A DNA stretch of 64,000 bases from Phoenix dactylifera (lineage: Eukaryota; Streptophyta; Magnoliopsida; Arecales; Arecaceae). The stretch is taken from assembly GCF_009389715.1 (NCBI RefSeq), contig NW_024068189.1:1-64000 (forward strand), read 5' to 3'. Position numbers and translations under genes: made by a program. The notes under the pieces were generated by a model. The model was not told the origin of the DNA. It searched no databases and saw only the letters and a list, made by a program, of their open reading frames with translations. Below are positions 13,001 through 25,058 of this stretch, one piece after another. Position 1 is the stretch's first letter. Every line of letters begins with the position of its first letter.

Positions 13001-16000
13001 AGACGACTCTCTTAGACAGACAGAAAGAGGTATTTCGGTTCGCAAAGCGCGAGATGACTCGAGTCAAGTGCGAGCCGTCTCCCATCTTTCGGACAAAGCA
13101 CGAGTCGACTCCCAACCGTTACGAGTCGACTCTCTCAAACAAAGCAGAGAACTCGTTTTTCCGCGGACCAGGACGCGAGACGACTCCCGAATCGCGCGAG
13201 CCGACTCCAACGAGAATCGACCGATAATCTGTCAGAGGGCTCCCGAGCCAAAGCCGACTCCAGAATCATGCAAGACGTCTCCCACTTCAGTCGAGCCGAC
13301 TCCTGGACGGGCGAGACGACTCCAGTTTCAACGGACGTTTTGTCAGAAGTACCAGGCGCGACAAAACGGCTATTCTTCTGAGTCTAACAGCTAATTTTTC
13401 AAAACGGAGTTATAAGAAGACCCATACTCAGTGAAACAAACACACACACGAAAAATCCAAAAAGAAAAGATCAAGCAAATTGTTTGAAACAAGAGCTCAA
13501 AGGATATTCAAAAAAAAATCGAAAGAAAGCAACTCTTCATCGAGAACCCATCCTTTCTCCGCACCAGAGCCAAAATAGAAAGATCCTCCATTGCTGACTG
13601 ATTCAGGAGAGGATCCAAAAGAAAAGAAGCAGCATCTCAATCGGTAAAAAATTCTCTGAGAAGCTTCTTTTCCCTGTCCTTGTTAATATTGTTTTATCTG
13701 CTTTTTAGAAGCTTGTACTTACATATTCATTTTTATATTTGGGTGCTTGATTCAATCAAGGGATTAAATCAGCAGGTCTAAGGTTGTAGTTGGTGATCCT
13801 TTGTGAAAACCAACCGGGTTGTTTGTGAGCCCGAGTAAAACAAACGAGGTGGTTCGTTGTAAGCCATTAAAATAACAAGTTTGGTTGTAAGCTTGTAAAA
13901 CAACCGTGCTGTAATTCTAGGATTATAGTGAAAATCTCAAGTGAAACTTGAGAAGTGGACGTAGGAGTGAAACTTTCCATTCTTTCATTGTCTTCATTCC
14001 TCTAACATTCCATACTGACACTTTAGATTAATCACAAGTTAAAAATTTCACATTTTAATTAAGACCCAATTCACCCCCCCTCTTGGGCTGCTTGTTGGGC
14101 AACAAAGTTGTTTTAGAAATTTTATGATGTTATCAACACAGATTTCAAGCACACAAACAATTAGGGAAACTTTGTCTAGCATGTGCTCAAAGAAGAATGC
14201 TAGTATGATATGTCATATTAAATTGTCTCTTTTCCTCCTTTGTCTTGAGTCTCTTTCTAGGTCTAGGTTGAATAAGCCTCATTACTACCAAGTAACATTC
14301 TTAGTGCCACGGAGGTTACAACTCGCACTTAGTTGCCTGAAAAAGGCATTCAGCATTAGCCCTTCAAGAGTTAGTGTTAATGTGAGAGACACTTATAATA
14401 TTAAGATATTTTGATAGGTGATACCAAGATCCGTAAAGCCAATCTTATATAGTTCGGAAAAGGCATTTTGATAAAGGTATAGGAATTTTATTTTGAATCA
14501 GTTTTAACAACATTAGCACAAAACAAGAATACTATGCTTTGAGAAGTTCCATATTTTTTGGCAACAGATGTAATATATGAATATGTGATAAGAAACAGAA
14601 GCATATCATTGCACTAGATCAAACAGACAGAAAACAATACATTGTACCATGCTTTTGAAGAGACTAAATTTTTTTATCATCCTTAGATCATGTCTTATGT
14701 AGCTAGGATTTAGATTAGGTGCAGGTTGGGTTTTTATCATTTTTATTTGTTTCAACTAGGTGATTTCTAGGAGTTTTTTACAAGGTGAAAATACATATAG
14801 TTTTTAAGTCATTATTCTCAAATAATAATTTACATGAATTGCCCCTATGCTTAGGCACTGATGGGTTTGAGTCGTTTTATAAAGGGTTGAAGGAATGCAT
14901 ACAAATTTTGGTTGTAATTTGATAATTCTAATGAATGACAATGTGTTTAGCTTTTTGGAATGAACCGTCTATCTTTTTCTCTTCTCTCTCTATTCTTCTT
15001 CATCCATCTTTCCTCTTTTCTGAAGTCCAACATTCAGATCTCGAACAATCTGATTACTTTATCTATAACTTCTTATCCTTCTATTCCAATTTCTTCCATC
15101 TCTTTTACCATGTATCCAAATCCAAAGCAAATGAAATCCAATTTCTTCTTCTCAATCTAGTCTTCCCCTTCCCCCTGTACCAATCCTCTTAATTTTCCAT
15201 CCTTTGCCATACAGAAAAAAAATATCATGGAAATTAATCATCACGAATGTTTCTCAAACTAGTGGTAGAAGCATGTGTTGATTTTATGCTGCAAAAACAA
15301 GTCTTGGCATGAGGTTGTCCTATGAAAAGGATGGAATTCTTAATCTTGTGAAAAGCAATTGGATAGCTTCAAACAACTATTGCGAGACTACTACGAATGC
15401 TTGGTTATGCTTATAGATTACAGGAACAAAATTAGGCTGCGTCAAGTCCAAGATGTTGGTGCACTGGTGCATCAATGCTAATCCTTGTGAATACATGAAG
15501 CATGGTGATTAAGACAAGCATGAAGAATTGTAGTATCAAGAAGTACCAAACAAGCACCTGATTAACAAGAAGTTAACTTTCCTACGTAAGAAGATCTAGA
15601 CAAAGCAGGAAACAAAATTATTCCTTAATAGATTCAAAGAATGATTCCACTTAATAGTTCTTATCAAGAAAGAGATTTTGGAAAGAGCAAATGAGTTACT
15701 CCATAGAAACAGAGAATGCGAGTACCTTCGAATGCCCTTTGAGCACGATCTCATTACTTAGAGGAATCCGAGGCAAATCCTCCGGCGAGTCATCCATTCC
15801 AGAGTCCGAACCATCATCATCCGAATCCACCTGTTCCGAAGCCCGCGGCGGCCGCGGAGGCCCAATCATCATCCCATCATCCGCGTCAGGCTCCGCCTGA
15901 GCGGCCGCCGGAGGCGGCGGGGGAGGCCCAATCATCACGTCGTCTTCCTCCTCCTCTCCCCCGCCGTGCGGTCCACCAGCAGCATCTCCTGTGCCGCGCT

Positions 16001-16163
16001 TCCCCAGCTCCGGACGGGAGCTAGGGCTAGGGTTTACGGAGGCGGCGGAGGTCCGCCGGGTGAATGAGTGGACGGCGGAAGGCTGGGGCTGGGCCTTGGA
16101 CGGCTTGCCAAAGGAGAGTGGGAATTGCGCCCTAATCGCCTCGTCCATGTCGCCGGCGTCCAT
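10084..16163 (-). CDS. WD repeat-containing protein 70-like (8 exons)
   Basis: This is a WD40 beta-propeller protein related to WDR70, a nuclear scaffold linked to chromatin and DNA-damage responses in animals and fission yeast. Exons on the minus strand are 15726-16163, 12415-12627, 12107-12307, 11682-11789, 11393-11530, 10999-11250, 10364-10685 and 10084-10251. All junctions are GT-AG and every exon is a multiple of three, counting exon 7 without its extra base. The N-terminus (about 1-146) is acidic and proline-rich with two MIGPP motifs. Seven or so WD units follow, for example SGSYDYTVRMYD, TSSEDGSLRIWD, GGIGDGTIQLWS and SRSADSTLKVWD. The tail has KKSVDDFEA and ends SDSEEEEK. Predicted length is about 612 aa, close to animal WDR70. 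Exon 7 has a run of 7 A (T-run 10574-10580) that breaks the frame; six A restores it. Intron 1 (3.1 kb) contains a solo LTR. Confidence 0.93.
12720..14109 (+). mobile_element. Solo LTR (1380 bp) in WDR70-like intron 1
   Basis: The LTR spans 12725-14104. It begins TGTTG and ends CAACA, and is flanked by the 5-bp duplication AAGTT (12720-12724 and 14105-14109). The U3-like part (12912-13325) is GC-rich and holds more than ten degenerate copies of a CGAGTCGACTCC-type word. The right part has a GTGGACGTAGGAGTGAAAC segment and a C-run followed by CTCTTGGGCTGC, typical of the ends of plant copia-type LTRs. No internal retroelement domain or second LTR is present, so this is a recombined solo LTR. 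It lies antisense to the host gene if the plus orientation is right. Confidence 0.85.
14110..15725 (-). other. Remainder of WDR70-like intron 1
   Basis: AT-rich intronic sequence between the solo LTR and exon 1. Short open frames at 14124-14414 and 14935-15192 lack domains and appear to be chance. Nothing else was recognised. Confidence 0.6.
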
Positions 16164-16885
16164 CTTTCTCCCCGCGCGCGCTCGTATTCTCTCTCTGCTT
16201 TTTCTAGGGGGATACTCTTATTCTCTCTTTATTCCTCTCCTATTCCTCCATCTATCGCTGCCAATTCAAACAAATTTATGCTTGGAAAACTGTCCGTGAC
16301 AACCAGCCGACTCAAGCATACGGTGGGCGCTTCTATTCCGGATAAGATCCGAGCAAGATTCGAATAAGACCCCGAACGAGGCACCGACTCGAAGAAGGGG
16401 GAACCCCTTGCGATCAGGCGTACCGCCGTTTGTTAAAAAAATTAAAAAAAAAAGAACTGGTCATATCCAGGTTTGATTAATAAAAATATCACAAAAATCA
16501 TCAAATCTTCGGATCAGCTTGATAGTTAACTATAAAGCAATGATTGATTAAAAATTAAAAAAAATACATTTAATTTAAAACCAAATATAAGTATCTAAAT
16601 ATATGCTATCATGCGATACTTTTTACTCTATCAATTAAATTATAGCAAAATTGCAGTTTGGAAATTGAAATGTAAAAATAAAGCTAATATTATATATACA
16701 ACAAATAAATTGAATAATTAATCAGGATCACGGCTACTAAAAATTCTAAATCCATCCATGCCTAATTCATTCATCGATTGCTTGAGATTAAGTTAACCAC
16801 CGAGTTTGCAATTCAAGTTGGAATGAGAGTTCTAGTATTCTCTTTGAATGTTATTATAAAATAAAATTTTTGAACTCAAATCATT
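16164..16885. other. WDR70-like promoter side and intergenic DNA
   Basis: This is the 5' flank of the WDR70-like gene. Positions 16164-16420 are relatively GC-rich and CT-rich, as expected for a 5' UTR/promoter; 16430-16885 is AT-rich. No TATA box could be assigned with confidence. Confidence 0.4.
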
Positions 16886-17248
16886 GTTGGAAACTAAATA
16901 ATCACTATTGTGGCAGCTATTATTTGCCATGTTGATGTTGTAGAGAATATAGAGAACAGAAAACTAAGAACCAGCTGTGGAGGATACAGAAAATCTAAAA
17001 AAACAAAGACTCAGTTGTATTGATAAATCCTTTTTTTTTTTATGCATATCTAGAACACATAACAGAGTACTCTTAAATAGACTCGATGACTTGACAAGGA
17101 AGTAAACACGTTCTACACTTGCCCTGTTTTTTCTCTAACAAACACAAATAGTCCTACATCATAGCATTAGTTAAAACTGTCCTACATACTAGCAAACAGG
17201 CGCAACATCCTAGCAACGAACTAGACACGTTCTGACTTACTCAAAAAA
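16886..17248 (-). mobile_element. LTR/leader-like fragment, minus orientation
   Basis: Read on the minus strand, this has a TATTTAAGAG TATA-like word, an R/U5-like stretch, and an ATG followed by a short open frame. That layout resembles the end of a copia LTR and leader. It abuts the plus-strand copia fragment head to head. No borders or target duplication were found, so the call is tentative. Confidence 0.3.
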
Positions 17249-18030
17249 TATGCCTATGATTTGTTAAGAAAATTTGGTATGTCAAGTTGTACTCCAGCAA
17301 AGACATCAATGAATGTGAATGAGAAGCTTAGTCTGTGTGATGGCAGTGGAAAGACTAATGAAAAGCACTTCAGAAGTATTGTGGGAGGATTGATTTATCT
17401 CACTCATACAAGACCCGACATTATGTTTTCTGTGAGCATTATATCCAGGTTTGTGCATAATCCTAGCAATCATCATCTTGGGGCAGCAAAGAGGATTATG
17501 AGATATATAGCTGGCACTCTCAACTTTGGGATTCAATACTCCAAGATTACTAACTTTAAGCTAATTTCTTTTTCTGATAGTGATTGGGCAGGTTGTATAG
17601 ATAATAGAAAAGTACAACAGGTTATGTCTTCAATCTTGGCTCTGGAGTGATATCATGGGCATCAAAGAAGCAACAGGCCACGGCACTTTCAAACACAGAA
17701 GCAGAGTATATAGCAGCCACAACCACTGCATGTCAAGTAATTTGGCTCAGAAGAATACTGTGTGATTTGAAAGAAAAGCAAGTTGAGACAACATGGATGT
17801 TCTGTGACAACAAATCTACCATTGCAATAATAAAAAATCCAGTTCATCAAGGGAGGACCAAGCACATTGAACTTCGTCAGCACTTCATTAGAGAGGCTGT
17901 GGCTAAAGAAGAAGTGGAGTTAAAGCATTGCAATACAGAAGATCAATTGGCAGACATTCTCACAAAAGCACTGCCAGAAGAAAAGTTCAAGAAATTCCGT
18001 TACATGATGGGAGTACAGCCACAGGTTTGA
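17249..18030 (+). pseudogene. Ty1/copia retrotransposon fragment: RT tail and RNase H
   Basis: This is the C-terminal part of a copia polyprotein. The reverse transcriptase end reads YDLLRKFGM..CTPAKT, followed by the conserved GGLIYLTHTRPDIMFSVS and SFSDSDWAGCIDNRK. RNase H then shows SWASKKQQATALSNTEAEYI, FCDNKSTIAI, RTKHIELRQHFIRE and DQLADILTKALP, ending in TGA at 18028-18030. The frame breaks near 17611: one A is missing from the A-run in NRK|STTGYVF. The sequence is truncated upstream (no gag, protease or integrase). Downstream, a purine-rich AATTAAGGGGATG (18031-18043) precedes TGTTGGAAAT, which fits a polypurine tract and 3' LTR start. Confidence 0.88.
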
Positions 18031-18040
18031 ATTAAGGGGA

Positions 18041-18740
18041 TGTGTTGGAAATAATTCAAACCTGAAGAGAATAATCAATTGCATTTTGTTTTTTGATGAA
18101 ATTGGACTCTTCCTCTTCCTCGGAATTCATTTCCAACAGATGTGTATGTGCTGAAAAATAGCATAAAATGCATTCATATTATCATACAATGGCTGAATCA
18201 TATCTCATTTGGGCTTTTAATAAAGAATTACAAGCAACCTTAAGAAATTTCTCTCAGTAGATGTGTATATCCTGAATAATTTGCCATCGGTCTAAAACCT
18301 CCTAAATTTCTGTGACAAGAGATTCATCCATTTCCTTCCACATCCGTAGGTGCTTAACTTCTCAGTGTCTTCTCCCAAAAGGTTGTTGTTTTAATGATAT
18401 ATGTATCCCTTACACAAAAAAAAAAAAAAAAAATGGATCTTATAGTTCATCACAATATTTGTCTTCAACCAACTTTTTGTCACTCATAAAAGCTAGCCTA
18501 TTTGGGGGATAGAGTTAATGGATGATTTGGCCCGTGTAAGGGTTAGACTAATCCATCCAACATCATTCTGAAGCATTCGACATGAGGTGCTTGTGGATGC
18601 TCTAGTCCAGAAAATAAGTAGGAGCAACTTTTAATTTATTATGAGTTCAAAACTTGGTTCCAATTAGTTTCATGTGCAGCAAAGTCTTTGTTTCTTAGGA
18701 AAATTTTGGAGCTTATACGTTCTTTTCCAAAACTTGATTC
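18041..18740. other. Possible 3' LTR remnant and intergenic DNA
   Basis: The sequence after the copia fragment starts TGTTGGAAATAATTC and may be the 3' LTR, but no end could be placed. An A-run lies at 18416-18433. No gene was recognised. Confidence 0.35.
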
Positions 18741-18750
18741 TTGGCTCTTT

Positions 18751-19041
18751 TCATCCTCCATGCAGTCTACCAGGAGAGTGGATTCGTCGATCTACCGTTG
18801 ACACCCAAACACTTTCTAATTTTGGTCCGGATAGCGTTGCATGAAAAGGCATGCAGTGAAGCAAGATATGGCTAATTGATTTAGATACGGCTTCGCAAAG
18901 AGCATATCTTTCATCGGTTTGCGAAGCTTTCTGTGACCGTCCATCCTTGATACGTAGGCTGTTCTTTTGGGAGCAAGCTACATAAAATCTTGTCTTCTCC
19001 CTTGCTGCCAACTTCTGAAGGGCCTTATAGAGTAAAGGCAC
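18751..19041 (-). pseudogene. Decayed LINE fragment, zf-RVT-like
   Basis: A minus-strand open frame of 96 codons contains YALCEAVSKSISHILLHC, resembling the CxxC...HxxxxC zinc-binding domain at the end of plant LINE reverse transcriptases; the first Cys appears replaced by Tyr. The flanking residues are not clearly alignable. It is truncated on both sides. Confidence 0.45.
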
Positions 19042-19194
19042 AATAAACCCATAGAATTTGATCAGAAAATAGGTGAATTTTCACCAGCATAAAGCAAAGA
19101 GGGGTGAATCTCCTAGCTGCCTGATACAAGAAAACAGGTTGATCTGAATTCTACACCATTGATACATGCTTCAGGGGTTTAGATCAAGATTCAC

Positions 19195-19325
19195 CGTCTC
19201 GGTACCAAACTCTGTACCGGTGCTACACTAGCACATGTTGGTACGATGTGGTACAGAATTTTTTTGGCATACCGAATATAGGTACCTTTCGATTTGGGCC
19301 GATACGATGCACTATAGTTTAGATC
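19195..19325. repeat. Dispersed GGTAC-rich repeat R2, copy A
   Basis: A segment with GGTACC, TGTACCGGTGCTACACTAGC, GGTACGATGTGGTACAGA and GGCATACCGA words. It matches in order the segment at 58135-58320. Non-coding. Confidence 0.55.
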
Positions 19326-20675
19326 ATGCATGTGACTATCAGGATAAAAAAAAAAAGAAGTTTGTTTCGACCTCTATCATAGGTGAATTGCCTAATTGAA
19401 ATATTTTATTTATAGTGTTTTGCTTGATCCATCAAGATCTATGTTCTCCTCCTTATCTATTCCCAGATATTTTTGAGAACAGTCACATAGAATTTATTAT
19501 TCAAGACTGAATACATCAAAGTTCCAACTAAAGATCATGAGATCAATTAAATAGTTTGTACATCGAACATGTCCATTGTTCGAGATGACAGAGACATTTT
19601 AGCTAGAAAATTCAAGGTAGGTGGCAAAATATTATCTGGTTTTACTTTTGGTTTCCAAGGATAAGGAGACCATTGAATGCAAATGAGATGAGCCACGCCG
19701 GGCACTAAACGGCTCAAGCTCCGCTGGTTACATGAAATTAAACTAGCTTGAGCTTTGTTATCAAGCTGAGTATAGGCTTTTTCTTTCTATGTTAATCCCG
19801 AAGTGTCTAGGCTTTTGCTCTCATTAGGTCAATTTTATTTTTTTTCATATGAATTTCGAGCTTGGCTAGTTTTTGAAGTGATTGAGCTTAATTGAGCTTT
19901 ATGGGCCTACTCATGAACATCTCGGTTAATTTGCAGTTCCATGCACAACCTCAGGGATGAAAATATACATGTTCACCCCCTAGTATATATGAAATGGCTT
20001 TTGAAATATTTCTATTGAGTCCCAAAAAAAAAGATGGTACAAAAAATGATTCTAGATTCTCTTTTTATGAATATGGCCTAACAACTATCACCCTGATAAC
20101 GTGAATATATTATGATGAATCGCCTTCAAAACAACCAATAAATCTAACATTTCTCCCATGGCTTCTTTTAACCTCACCTTGTTCATAAGAGTGCCTTTCT
20201 AGCTAGAATAGTTTAGGAAAAGAAATTAGCAAATAAAGCACAATATAGTTAAGATGGCCGGGCCGAACCTCTCTGCTACCCACAAAAAACTCATAACCAC
20301 CAAAAAAAATCTTTGTGAGAAGAATAATGGCTGATAATTTAGTTGCATATAACTTTTATTTGATATAAAAAAGTTGATATCTCAGTAATCCAAAGTTGGC
20401 AGGATATTTTATCACCAGCTCCCATTTTTACCTTCAATTACTTTGTTTTCTATTGTCCTGCCTCCTTTTATGGAATTATATAAGTAGCTTGTGCTCGTAC
20501 TGCTTATTATCTAGTTAGATACTTATTGTTCTCAGATCCTCAGCATAGGGCTCCCCTTTTGCATCATAACTGGATATCCACTACTACCATGGGCAAGAAG
20601 ATAAAATCTTTGTGTGCCTTTTTTAAAACTCAGCTGTAATATAGATGATTAGATTCTTATTAGTGGGAGTAACAT
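19326..20675. other. Intergenic region
   Basis: AT-rich DNA without a recognised gene. Positions about 19690-19930 carry the AAGCT/GAGCT-rich composition of the old dispersed repeat also seen at 900-1560. Confidence 0.35.

Positions 20676-20676
<1 letters not shown>

Positions 20677-20730
<54 letters not shown>
20677..20730. repeat. (GA)n microsatellite
   Basis: About 27 GA repeats located 230 bp beyond the MYB stop codon. Confidence 0.95.
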
Positions 20731-20736
<6 letters not shown>

Positions 20737-20960
20737 CATTTAATTAACTTCCACTAGGATTAAGCGAAAATGGGTTCTTTCACATATAATATTATTTATG
20801 TTCTCATCATATAAAAGTGACAAAAAGGAGGATTGGGAAAGCATACCATCACAACTAAGTTTCAAGTGATGATAATATGGTAGTGCTCAAAGTGGATTGC
20901 TTGCATCCTTATCCACCAACATTACACATTTAACCCCTTCTCTCTCGCTTTCTATTCTCC

Positions 20961-21901
20961 TCAGTAGAAAGTAAGCACTTGATCTTGCATTGTTAAACCA
21001 CCACGACACACGCCCTCTCCATCATCATGTACGTCATCAAGGTTCCACAGGCTCCCCCAGGCCTCTTCTTCGCTCGAGCCATCGCTTATGGAGCCGCCGC
21101 CGCCGCCCTCGCCCCCTTGAAGCATATAGTTTAGGGGGTACATGTAGGCCATCTCCTGCATGTCCTGTGCGAGTGCTGCTTCCTCTACTTGGGTCATGAT
21201 CCCTCTCATATCAGCTTGCTGCTGCTCCTCTTCTCTCTCCTGTTGCTCTTGTTGCTGCCTGAGAAATCGAGCTCTTGCCTTCTCGATATTCTTCGAGGGC
21301 TTGCTCTTCTTGAAATGGGTCCTCCAGTAGTTCTTGATCTCGTTGTCGGTCCTCCCGGGGAGGCTTCGAGCAATGGTGGACCACCTACACATATGATACC
21401 ATGGATGTTAGTACCCGCTCGATGAAAACTTTGTGAAGAAAACAACAAAAGAAGGACTAATTTCTAATGAAGAAATAGAGTGTCACCTGTTTCCCCACAA
21501 AGCATGGAGCTCAAGGATGATATTCTCCTCATGGGGAGTAATCTTCCCTCTTTTGAGATCAGGCCTCAGGTAGTTCACCCACCTTAGCCTACAGCTCTTG
21601 CCATTCCGTCTGAGCCCTAAAATACAAAACCAAGAAAAAGCATAGAGTTGGATCAAAGCTAATGATCATGAAAGTACAGCAATGCAACAAGCTATGAATT
21701 TAGTCACAGAATGAGCTCATAACTGGCTCGCCAAGTGGGTGTAGAGGGCTTTCGATTACCTGTTAGCTTGGAGACACAGTTCCATCTTCCTTCACCATGT
21801 TGGTTCACATGCTCAATGAGGATCTCATCTTCTTGGGCAGTCCATGGACCTTTCCTCCAACCATTTTCTAGAGTCCCCCAACTCATGAGCTGCCCCTCCA
21901 T
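20961..21901 (-). CDS. R2R3-MYB transcription factor (3 exons)
   Basis: A nuclear DNA-binding regulator of about 231 aa. Exons on the minus strand are 21760-21901, 21487-21616 and 20961-21384, with GT-AG junctions and the phases typical of R2R3-MYB genes. The start ATG at 21901 gives [20 protein letters not shown]. Repeat R2 begins [20 protein letters not shown] and runs to [16 protein letters not shown]3 runs from [20 protein letters not shown] to [19 protein letters not shown]. The expected tryptophans of R2 are present and the intron positions (after KLTG and in GNR/W) are the conserved ones. The C-terminal region has a Q/E-rich stretch ([15 protein letters not shown]), a glycine run and a terminal acidic [13 protein letters not shown] motif that may be an activation segment. 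The MYB domain resembles subgroup 20/MYB27-type proteins; the exact subgroup is inference. Confidence 0.94.
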
Positions 21902-21995
21902 ATATGCTTCCAACCAAATCACTGCCTAAAGAACTACTCTCTATTCATAGGCTGTCTCCCGGTCAGTGTGACAATGGTTTGGGAGTGTGCTTTCT

Positions 21996-22003
21996 TATTT
22001 ATA
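21996..22003 (-). promoter_or_regulatory. TATA box of the MYB gene
   Basis: TATAAATA on the minus strand, about 95 bp upstream of the MYB start codon. The position fits a core promoter with a short 5' UTR. No other element was assigned. Confidence 0.6.
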
Positions 22004-22009
22004 TCCTAG

Positions 22010-24820
22010 TTCGAATCAGCATCCCCACCACACTAATTTGTAATTAGGAGAGAATTTACTTAAAGGGCCACCATCCTTTCACTATATTGTTATGGTGCTC
22101 AAACTCTCTCTCTTTCTTTCTTTTAACCTTGTTGCGTGTGCTATGTACTTCAGATTACTGACACCACTACCAAGATTTATTATTGATTCCTGTAAGTGAT
22201 CTATTGGTCCCAAACCAAAACAACAACAAACAAAAACTTGATTTTAATGTTAAAATTGTTAAGAGTCTGCTTTAGAATCTAGATGAAAGGGCTGTAATTG
22301 CTGGTATTGAGTACAAAGTTCGATGTTTTAACCTCATCATTTCAAAGGAGATATACTTAAATATTTATTGGTTTAGTGCTAATTTAACTTTTTATCCGAG
22401 GCCTAGGACGGTTGTTAGGTACATTGTGCTCAACACGCGAGTCATTCTTCATAGCTATCCGCATGCACTAGTGGGCATTAGCCAACTTATTGCCCTTGGG
22501 TTGGCACTTCAGGTCAACAGTCAACCGAGACAACGTGTTGACTAAGTTGACCAAGAGTCAAACCAAGACACTATCAGTTCAAACCATCTCTTATCAGAGC
22601 ATTATGGCCCACATGGAGCCTCACTTTTGGCGCACCAAGATGACATATTACGGTCGAGCCTTTTTTCTGAAAATTTAGGTATCAAGTTTATAGTTCTTCA
22701 GATTGTTGTATCATAAGCTGATCAAGAAAAATTGCATGCTAAATTAGAGGTTTTGAATTCATCTTGTTAGTGGAAAGCCGGTGATGCTTCTAACGTAGCA
22801 TCATTGCAAAATTAAGAAGTCTTTTTTTTTTCTCTAGGGTTAACTGAACTTTTGTTCCGAAAATCAAAAGACAGTGTTTAGCTAGAATCTTAGAAGGATG
22901 TAAAATATCTGGATCCTTTACGCTTAGACCTAAAAGCAAGGCCTAGGGTAGGCCTTCATCAAATTAAGGACCATAAACAGACCTAATCAAAGTAGGTTTC
23001 GATATAGACGTCACAAAAGAACAATATAACTACTACGACAGAGATGCAAAGTATATTGGTGAAAAATGGTATAATTTGCCTTATGAAATGCGATAAAGGT
23101 AAATATATGACCACTAAAAATTAATCAATCAAAAACTAGAAGCATAATAGAAACATTGGTCACTAAATAAATAGTTGGAATTTGAATAGTATCCTATATG
23201 AATCTAAACCTAGGTTTAATGAAAGCAGCAAGTTGTGGGTCTGCATACATTACATATCCTTTAAGGTGCCTCTTATTATGTTAGCTTTTGTTCAAGTATG
23301 AGTCCAATGGAATTAAAGTATTTTGATGCATCCTCTCAAGTACCTTACAACTAGTTGTCATGGGTCACCTAGCCCAATCACTTTCCCTTATTAACTTCGA
23401 ATATCAACATTTCTTACTTTGGTTAAAATGTTGATTACCCTACTCGTGGCATATTGAAGCATCTAGACACATCATAATATGCACGTCTAATGCCGCATAC
23501 AATGCATTCTTAGTCAAAAAATTTGACAAAGCATCTCAATACATCATAGTTGTCTCCTAATGCTACTTGCAATGCGTCACTAATTGAAAAAAAATCGATG
23601 ATCATATGTGGTACATGATTCACGCTGTAAAGCATATAAACCCTAGTTTATTCGTCCCTCGTCAAGAATGTAGGAGGGTATCCTTTAAAAAAAACATAAG
23701 CATGGCCCATTCCGAGAATCAAATCAAAATGACATAGTGTTAGATCCTTAGTTTATTTTAAATATAAGTGCGGACCACTTACCCTACATCCACGTACCTT
23801 TGATGCCTCTTGTAGAGGCGTGCCTTTAAGGGACAACCACCTAATCAAGAACGAAGTGGAAGATGTATGTGCCTGATACGGTGAGAAATAGTGGGTGGTT
23901 GTTGTTCCCTTGATAGCGCCCACAGGACCCATGGCCTCTCTCCACATGCTACTACTAAGAATTCTTTCAACTTGCTTTCGGCTTTAGTAATCTTTCTTTA
24001 TTGGCTTGAATGTGGGTAAGCATGAAATGAGATATCTATATATTATATGCTTTAAGCGTGGGGCGACGACCTTGACCCATCACCGTGGCGACACCTGGTC
24101 GCCATGATGTAAGAATTAGAGCATATAATTATACTAAATGTTCGCTACCAAAAAGTTTAAGATTATTACTGAAACGACTAAGTGAATGCAATGTTCCATT
24201 GTCATGAGCCTCTTGACTCGGTGACTTGCTCAAGCCTAATCTCCAATGGTTAACAAGTCTAAATTAAGAGTGCAGCATTTGATCCCTTAATTTGAAAGAA
24301 ACACCGTTTCACTTGTCATTTTTTAAGTAATATTAAATCTATTATCGAGGGATTCAAGTTTGATTCTAAGCTGTTAAACCCGATTAAGCTGAAATGCATA
24401 TGTTGTTTATGTTGGTTTGCTTAAAGAACAATTTAACTTTAGAATAATTAAGAGCAATATCAATCATAGTTCAGTAGGATACGACATACTAAAAAAAATA
24501 TCAAAGAGGAAATAAGCTTTTGAGGGTTTTTTTTTTTTTTTTGTGAGTTGCAAATGCGTAAGTGGTTCTAGAAGAAAACAACTAGTAATTACTAGGGTTC
24601 TAGACTAGACTCTTACAAAGAATCCATCCATTTTACTTAAGGAACTGTCAGTCTGAGTCATTTGCCAACTGATTGCAAAGCACATAATTGAGATGACCCC
24701 CGGATAAATATAGATTTTTATCTGGTGTGTTGTTCACGCGTCATTGCTTTTCGCATGCCAATATTTCTTGATATCTAGTTACTCTGGCATGGGACCAAAG
24801 CGTAGTGGAAATATCTAATA
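22010..24820. other. Intergenic region, no recognised gene
   Basis: AT-rich DNA upstream of the MYB gene. Short frames at 22490-22678 and 23753-23947 lack known domains. A T-run lies near 24526-24542. The region around 22480-22640 has TTGACT/GTCAAC repeats typical of decayed retroelement sequence, but no borders are visible. Confidence 0.35.
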
Positions 24821-24821
24821 A

Positions 24822-25021
24822 AATATTGATATGCAATTATAATTTAATGCCATCCACATTGATATGGGGCCAAGTGGGACAACAAAGATCACTCACTGCA
24901 ATAATATATGAAACTTTTTTGTTTTATTTAGTTATTTTGTGTTCACCTATAGTCTAGTTTCATCATTTATGAATCCATACATACATATTTATTTCTAGAA
25001 ATATTTGACAAATATACATAC

Positions 25022-25058
<37 letters not shown>

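Noticed and set aside
12739-13394. Open frames of 162 and 168 codons rich in ESTP/ADS repeats
   Set aside because: Both frames are open because the CGAGTCGACTCC array has no stop words. They lie inside a solo LTR within an intron.
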